64,000 nucleotides of DNA from Archegozetes longisetosus. Its lineage: Eukaryota > Arthropoda > Arachnida > Sarcoptiformes > Trhypochthoniidae. The stretch covers positions 10,497,288 to 10,561,287 of the forward strand of contig JAEMBT020000009.1 of NCBI GenBank assembly GCA_018873245.2. Reading direction: 5' to 3'. Position numbers and translations under genes: made by a program. Position 1 is the first letter of the stretch. Each line of letters starts with the position of its first letter. The notes beneath the pieces are model-generated. The model worked only from the letters and a program-made list of their open reading frames with translations. It was not told where the DNA came from and did not search any database. This document shows positions 57,834 through 64,000 of the stretch, in pieces.

Positions 57834-59167
57834 TATATTTAAAGATGAAACTAAGAGACAAAAACTTCTCACTTTAAAAGATGTAAAATCTATTAAAGTA
57901 GAAAAAATTTTACTAAATTACTCGTTAAGTTTGATTATGAAAAAGAATTTATTGAATACGATATTTTAAATAAAAAGTGTAGATTAGGATTAGAAAAATG
58001 TATGTTGGATAAAAAAATCCACTCTAATTAATGTCAAAAAACAAATTAAACCTAATAGTATAAGTTTCAAAAAGTTGAAAAGACTTTTGAAAGATATACC
58101 AGAATAACGTAGAAGTTGGTATTACAGCTTAAAATTGAATGATTAATGAATAAATTTGTATTTACACTTTAAAATAAATCTGAATTTTTAAGTTATTTGA
58201 GAAGAAACTTTATTTTAGTAAAATAAAGTTTAGCGAAAACTTTTACCCAAATTTGGGGAAAGTAAGTTTAGAAAAGTCAGCCAAAAATACTTTGATACAC
58301 AATCAAAATTATATACAGTTCTGTGTACCTGAAGTTTGCACGTTATATTGGGATTATACTGTATTGATAATTGAAAGCATTATTTGTACAAGTTCTAAAT
58401 TCTATAAACTTTAAATATTAAAAATAAGTTGTCAAAACGTTTTCATCTGAATATAGTCATTTGCAAATTCGCGAGCTGGTTTTTGGGCATTCTATACCTT
58501 TAAACGTCAAGAAATTTTGATGAAAATTTTGATAAATAAACTATAATTTATGAACAAACTTTACGCAAGGTGGCTTATTCCAACTCCCATGGATCTGTCC
58601 ATAAATAACGTTAATTCACTCAGAGATAACTAATGCACATTTTGAAATTCTAATCAATGAAATCAAAACTGCTTAAAAATGGTCGGATACGTGTATTTTA
58701 TTTAATTAAAACTTTTCAACTTGAGAATTATAGCTCATTAAACTTTGAATTATGGAATTTTCAATTGAGCTCAGCTTTTGAATGAGAGCCCAAATATCTT
58801 GACATTAGTGTCAGATTAGAACTTTTAAAAAGTTCATTCTAAAAATACATTTTCTCAAGTACTTAAATCCGAATGACAAACATTCTATCGTTAACCGAAT
58901 GTTTTGATATAATTAAAACGACTTTAGATAAGTTTTACTGAAATCAAAACAATGAGTAGAATCAAAAGTAGAGGAAAATTTGCAGTATGTATAAAAAGAG
59001 CTAGAAGATAAATATTTGAGCAAATGCTTTAAGAAGGAACTTTATAGACTCTTCAAAATAGCTTTATACGATTTCATCCACTAAACACATGTATTTTGAA
59101 ATTTAAGACAAATAACTTTGAGATTACTACTCCAAGTGATAGACCCTGTTCTTAAATTCAAAACTTA

Positions 59168-59356
59168 ATCTTTGAATATCTGTGAATATTAAAATTATAC
59201 AAAATGAGAAAATGACAATCGGTTTATAAATCAATTTTCTAGCTCGGAACTCATTGGAAAATTGAGATAAAACAATTTGGTAGAGACGCTCTCCGATTAG
59301 AAAATACTATTTGTATTATACCTTAGAGATCGAACAGTTTTCTCATCGAACGACAT
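59168..59356 (-). pseudogene. Broken 5' copy of the receptor gene (right)
   Basis: Mirror of 28052-28240, head to head with the intact receptor gene at 60877. Confidence 0.75.
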
Positions 59357-60876
59357 TTTTATCTAACCAACGACTTCAAAACTATGAATTGTGAACTATT
59401 CTAAATCAGTATATCATAATCATTACTATGAATACATCTTAAATTTTAGAAATTTTATTCCTAAACTAATGATTATATTTGATAACAAGATCGAATCATA
59501 AATAATTCGAGAGCATTATTAATGATATCAGTCTGAGCGGTTATGTGATTAATCATATCTTGGTGATTGCTTTATAATTTTCATTTTATGGTTCTTTGTA
59601 AGTATTATTGTCATTTTTTCAAATGGATATTATAAAATATTGAGTTTTCAATGAAATATTAATTCAATGTTTTCATTAGTGAATATAATTGGAATATGCA
59701 ATATATTCGAATAATTTGATTTATTGTCTAGTCTTCCACAACTTTGTCATTATAAATGAATAATTTAGAATCGATTTTAATGATATGCATGAATAATAAT
59801 ATTTACTAAAGACCATAAAGATAATTATCGAACTTTCACTGAGATATGATTAATCACATAAAAGTTCGAACTCGCATCATTAATAATGTTCTCGAATTAT
59901 GGTTAATTTAAGCTTGCTGTTAAATATAGACCAGAACACACATCAAGGTATATGAATATTGTATACTTGAATCATGTTCTCACATGAAATGAATCGATTA
60001 TTGATTAGAAATCTTTAAAAGTCAATATTTAATTAGATGATATACAGTCATTCTGAAAAATGAGGTCAACGTCTTTATTCAATAAGATATCAAAAGATAG
60101 TCTGACTTTATAGCTAAAAAGTCTATGACAGCACATGATTTGTCTAGAATTGGATAAGAGAGCACTTGATCACTCTGGTATTGATTAAGTACAGGTCAAA
60201 AGTATTTGACTTTTAACAATCATCCGAATCAATCAACAATCAATTTGTTTCATATGAGAATATGATTGAAGTAAACAACACTCAAATCTTTGATGTATGT
60301 TCTGCTCTTTAATAGCAAATTTAAATTATCTATAATTCGATCAAATTATTAATGATACGAGTTTAAGCTTTTGCGCGATTAATCATATCTCAGTGAAAGT
60401 TCGATAATTATCTTTTTATGGTCTTTAGTAAATATTATTATTCATGCATATCATTAAAATCGATTCTAAATTATTCATTTATAATGACAAAGTTGTGGAA
60501 GACTAGACAATAAATCAAATTATTCGAATATATTGCATATTCCAATTATATTCACTAATGAAAACATTGAATTAATATTTCATTGAAAACTCAATATTTT
60601 ATAATATCCATTTGAAAAAATGACAATAATACTTACAAAGAACCATAAAATGAAAATTATAAAGCAATCACCAAGATATGATTAATCACATAACCGCTCA
60701 GACTGATATCACTAATAATGCTCTCGAATTATTTATGATTCGATTTTGTTATCAAATACAATCATTAGTTTTAGACTAATCTCTCTAAAATTTAACCCGT
60801 ATTAATAGTGATGATTATGATATACTGCTTTAGAATAGTTCACAGTTCATAGTTTTGAAGTCGTTGGTTAGATAAA
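59357..60876. repeat. Symmetric intergenic region between two head-to-head receptor 5' ends (right)
   Basis: Counterpart of 26760-28051 but about 230 bp longer: the segment 60603-60832 also occurs inverted at the far side (about 59410-59640). So this side keeps the full symmetry that the left arm has lost. Likely promoter of the intact receptor. Confidence 0.65.
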
Positions 60877-62162
60877 ATGTCGTTCGATGAGAAAACTGTT
60901 CGATCTCTAAAGTATACTAAGAATAGTATTGATCTGATTGGAGAGCGTCTCTACCAAATTGGTTTATCTCAATTTTCCAATGAGTCCCGAGCCAGAAAAT
61001 TGATTTATAAACCGATTGTCATTTTCTCATTTCATATAATTATAATATTCAGAGATTTGTGCATATTTGCAATTAATGACAGTCACTTGTCGGTAATTGT
61101 TGGAGATATCACGTATAAATGGAAACTTAAACCTTACTGGTTGTCGGCAGAGATCATTATTTTATCCTTATCTGTTATAACTCAAATTCTTCATTACCAG
61201 TACTATTGTTATGGCAGAAATCCTTTGACTGTCAAAAGAAATTATACAGAACAGAACGACTTCACCGAATTAGATAGAAAGTCAAAATTTCTTTTCGCAT
61301 TGATTGATATTCTAACTAAACGAGTTTGTCCATCATTTGGATTCATCTTTTGCTTTGGTTCTTTGGCTGTGAATTGCTCTCTCACAGAATTGATTCTGTA
61401 TGGGATTCCGTGGAGTGTTATATATGCATTTATGGCCCTATATTCGCCTTCAATTTATTTTTGGCAACTGTTCCACTTCGTTCTTATCTGCCGCTACTGT
61501 AAACTTCAAATACGACTTGAGAACAATCGATTGAAGCTACTACTATCTAAACCAAGAAATAGTAACTATCGCATTCTGCTAAGAGTGCTCCTTCAATTCG
61601 ATCGGTTATATAAAGATATTTGGAGACTGAATGAGTTTTGGTCGAAATATCTATTTTGGAAAATCGCAATGTTTACTACAGTTAACGGAATTTTTCTGTC
61701 ACAGATTCTATTCGGAAATCTCGGAATTTTCATCGACATAATTCTCATTTTTACTTGTTCATTTGTCATTTCTTTCATAGCGTGTTTAGTGATTTCGGTG
61801 ACCTCCTTCAGTAATGAAGCGAATCAGACATACAAACTATTGAACTCTTTGATGACCAGATCGAATGAAAATATTTCGATTTTGATGAAACTAAAGGTAC
61901 GTTAATTGATAGTTATGCTAACCTTAACCTTAAACGTTTGTGTGACTGACAGTTAACGGGATTCATAGAAGAAACGAGCAAAGCAGACGTTGGATTCTAT
62001 TGTTGGAAACTTTTTCTTATTGATGAATTCAAATGCTATGAGGTGAGGGACTATGATTTTGGTCATAAATCGAGTCTAAACTAATTGCAATTTTTCTAAT
62101 CCAAGTTATTGATTATGATGTTCGCGATCACTTTGAAAATCATTGACATAACACGATATTAG
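60877..62162 (+). CDS. Gustatory-receptor-like seven-helix protein, copy B2 (388 aa)
   Basis: Three exons, both introns phase 0: 60877-61896 (340 codons, MSFDEKTVRSLKYTKNS), intron 61897-61952 (AAG|GTACGT ... GACAG), 61953-62042 (30 codons, LTGFIEETSKADVGFYCW), intron 62043-62105 (GAG|GTGAGG ... ATCCAAG), 62106-62162 (LLIMMFAITLKIIDITRY, stop). About seven hydrophobic segments: residues ~46-66, 85-105, 145-170, 175-205, 250-275, 283-310 and the last exon. Length, membrane plan and late phase-0 introns fit arthropod gustatory receptors, ligand-gated cation channels in chemosensory dendrites. The usual C-terminal TYhhhhhQF signature is not obvious in the last exon, so the final exon and subfamily are less certain. 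LNEFWSKYLF is shared with GR2. Confidence 0.75.
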
Positions 62163-62403
62163 CTGAATAAGACGATATTTTGCACTGCTTTAGTCACTCA
62201 AAACAGAATTACTTTTGAGCTAAATAATGGATTCCAGATTTACTACATTTCAACTATAGATTGAATGTGTTTTTCTTAAATGTTTTTTTTATCTAAGTAA
62301 ATTCATTTAAAAGTTAAAATGAGTTTTAATTCACTTTAAATTTTGCCAATAAGTCAATTTGCGAAGTACAATATTTCTCTTATGGAAATGTAAACTCCTT
62401 AGC

Positions 62404-62889
62404 AAAGTCCATGCTATCAGTAAACTATTGATAACTTATCTCAACTTAGAAAACTTTGATAAGAGTTTCACCTATCACATAATGACCAAAATAAAGTGAG
62501 TGCATATTAAAAAAATTTCATTATGCACATTTTGTTACCAAAACAATTCAATTGCACACACTTTTTATGAAGTGGAATTTCTCAACAACATTCAAAGAGT
62601 TAATGGTCAGGCGCTCACCAAACAGGAGCGAAATATGATTATTTCTTGGGTCGTGGTATAAGAAATTGCGGCGGTAAGTGGCTGACAATTAACTCTTTGA
62701 ATGTTGTTGAGAAATTCCACTTCATAAAAAGTGTGTACAATTAAATTGTTTTGGTGGCAAAATGTGCATAATGAACTTATATTAATATGCACTCGCATTA
62801 CTTTGGTCATTATATGATAGGTGAAGCTCTTATCAAAGTATTCTGAGTTGAGATAAGTTATCAATAGTTTACTGATAGCATGGACTTTT
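62404..62889. mobile_element. Fold-back MITE F1 (right copy)
   Basis: Mirror of 24751-25237, about 240 bp behind the receptor gene. Confidence 0.8.
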
Positions 62890-63479
62890 GTTATGGAGCT
62901 TATAATACTTGAAAAACTTTTCCTTATTTGTTCTGTTCACTGCATACAAGTAGGGTTAGAGTTCATTCTATTTATAAATGATTATAATAGATGCACGTAC
63001 ATGTTTATTAAGTTGGTTTCTCATTAACGTATGCGCAAAAGTATTTTGAAATATTGATATCTAACTAATATAGAATATTAATATATATTAGCTATTAGTT
63101 TATGTATGCTTAGCACAAACACTTCTGTAATTAGCTCTTTGAATGTTTGATGATCTATAACACTGTCTGCAATGACTATCTCAATGAAATGACCCATCAT
63201 AGTATTTTCAATAATTTACCGTAGCAATTTGACTTTCGTATAAGCAAACAATAAAAGAAGAGTTGCTTCAGGCTTAAAATAAGTGGAATGTGGGAAACTA
63301 AAAACAGTATGTGGAGGAGAGAAAGTCGGTGTAGAGGGTCATATCTTAGTCTCAATTGTTGTATGATGTTCGTATTTTAAAATAAAATTGTAGAAGAATA
63401 ACAGTATCTCTTCATGAGACAACTATAATCCATGAATTCATGTTAGGTAAGCGGAATCTTAAGTTGTACAAGTATTAGA
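62890..63479. other. No recognised feature (mirror 24166-24750)
   Basis: No gene seen on either strand. The mirror stretch is equally blank. Confidence 0.45.
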
Positions 63480-63602
63480 AAGCAGGCTAGGTACACGAGA
63501 TGTTTTGTTGAGTCCAGCCAGACTCTGATAGATTAATTGGTAAAATGGTTTGAAATCTTACATTGAGGTCTTTGATTTCAAATGTTAACCAACACTTCCT
63601 TA
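63480..63602 (+). repeat. Diverged relative of repeat X (right copy)
   Basis: Mirror of 24040-24165; GAGTCCAGCCAGACTCTGAT and ATCTTACATTGAGG in the same order as in X. Confidence 0.45.
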
Positions 63603-64000
63603 ATTCATAAATGCAGTGCATTTAACTCCAAATTCAGATAGATTATTTTGAGCGTAACCTTTGAACCAAGAGCCTGAAATACTTGACTATGGTATCAAGT
63701 TCAACGTGTCCTAAAGTTTTATCGGGATATTAATTAATTTTTGAAATTTGATTTGCAATCTTGAAATTTTAACAAGTTAATTAGCTTCGGCACAAAATTT
63801 ATTGAGCATTACTTGGTTAAACATTTATAAGTATAATTACTGAGTTTTCAATCAAAAACCATGAACGGAATCATTAAATCATATTATTGTGGTTACGAAA
63901 TGGAAATTTGTATATACAGTAATGCGCTAAAGTTACTAACTGAGGAATTTTTAGGTCAAAGACTTTGAATTTGAATTAATGAAACACAATTATGTGAATA

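Larger units (their letters stand above)
50452..58334 (+). mobile_element. Unassigned DNA transposon H, split by four insertions
   Basis: Inverted ends: left 50452-50494 and right 58289-58334 share CTGTATATAATTTTGATTGT plus flanking bases. Without the nested elements H is about 2.3 kb. Its plus-strand gene survives in pieces: 50582-50923 (CCDHFNIQ, YYLDNVQVCRTTFLHT), 51453-51763 (LGYKHNKVITHLYKKS, PPDLGCNNKSNKTHANEF, RRYLKGYTPLKLYYEF), 53165-53400 plus an out-of-frame stretch to 53600 (CEKCDKCEEYNQH; VISVDMRKILSFPKL), 55452-55887 (CDNCPGQNKCW, EPGHTYQADSVHANI) and 57834-58110. I recall similar proteins in many arthropod genomes but cannot name the superfamily. The conserved DN..GQNK and EPGHTY..ADS..H blocks could hold a DDE-type active site (inference). 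Confidence 0.65.
58345..64000. repeat. Palindrome B, right arm
   Basis: Reverse complement of 23641-28945, running off the end of the window. The inner 58345-58679 is the more diverged part, next to the right end of element H. From 58680 outward the match is near-perfect apart from the 230-bp indel and a few short indels. Confidence 0.9.

Overview
This window is AT-rich animal nuclear DNA, most likely from an arthropod and, as an inference, an acariform (trombidid-like) mite. It has short GT-AG introns (about 49-75 bases), chemoreceptor genes of the arthropod gustatory-receptor type, many Tc1/mariner, hAT, MULE and Gypsy relics, and an intronless class I terpene synthase gene. Terpene synthases of apparently foreign origin are known from trombidid mite genomes. 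I saw no bacterial operon, rRNA, tRNA or CRISPR signature.

The layout is dominated by two very large inverted repeats. Palindrome A (1-23587) has two nearly identical arms of about 10.4 kb (1-10446 and 13146-23587) around a 2.7 kb repeat-filled spacer. Each arm carries, from the spacer outward: a TATA-bearing candidate promoter, a complete 661/663-residue terpene synthase gene reading outward, an 8-bp-TSD MITE, a dead fragment of a fatty-acid-synthase enoyl-reductase domain, a MULE fossil, a hAT MITE and a hAT C-terminal scrap. Palindrome B has arms 23641-28945 and 58345-64000, both cut by what the window shows, around a 29 kb centre. Each arm carries a three-exon gustatory-receptor-like gene reading outward, a broken 5' copy of the same gene placed head to head with it, and a fold-back MITE.

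The centre of B (28946-58344) is a graveyard of nested transposons. From left to right: a MULE derivative with arrays of CAGCTAA-like repeats; a 5'-truncated mariner; a minisatellite; a MULE fragment carrying a hAT MITE; an LTR-like repeat (X) into which a mariner, a hAT and a Gypsy-type LTR fossil were separately inserted (the Gypsy itself holding a MITE and a solo LTR); a piggyBac-like MITE; a third gustatory-receptor relative that is a pseudogene; a hAT derivative; and an unassigned DNA transposon (H) split by a solo LTR, a mariner, a DUF4817-type element and a multi-intron Tc1-like element.

The most notable items are the terpene synthase, which joins an N-terminal prenyltransferase-like domain with degenerate aspartate motifs to an intact C-terminal terpene cyclase (the reverse of the fungal cyclase-prenyltransferase order), its presence as a twin pair in a palindrome, an intron at one shared position in three diverged mariner transposases, a Tc1-like gene with four introns, and the unassigned element H. 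All conclusions come from reading the sequence by eye; no alignment or database search was run.
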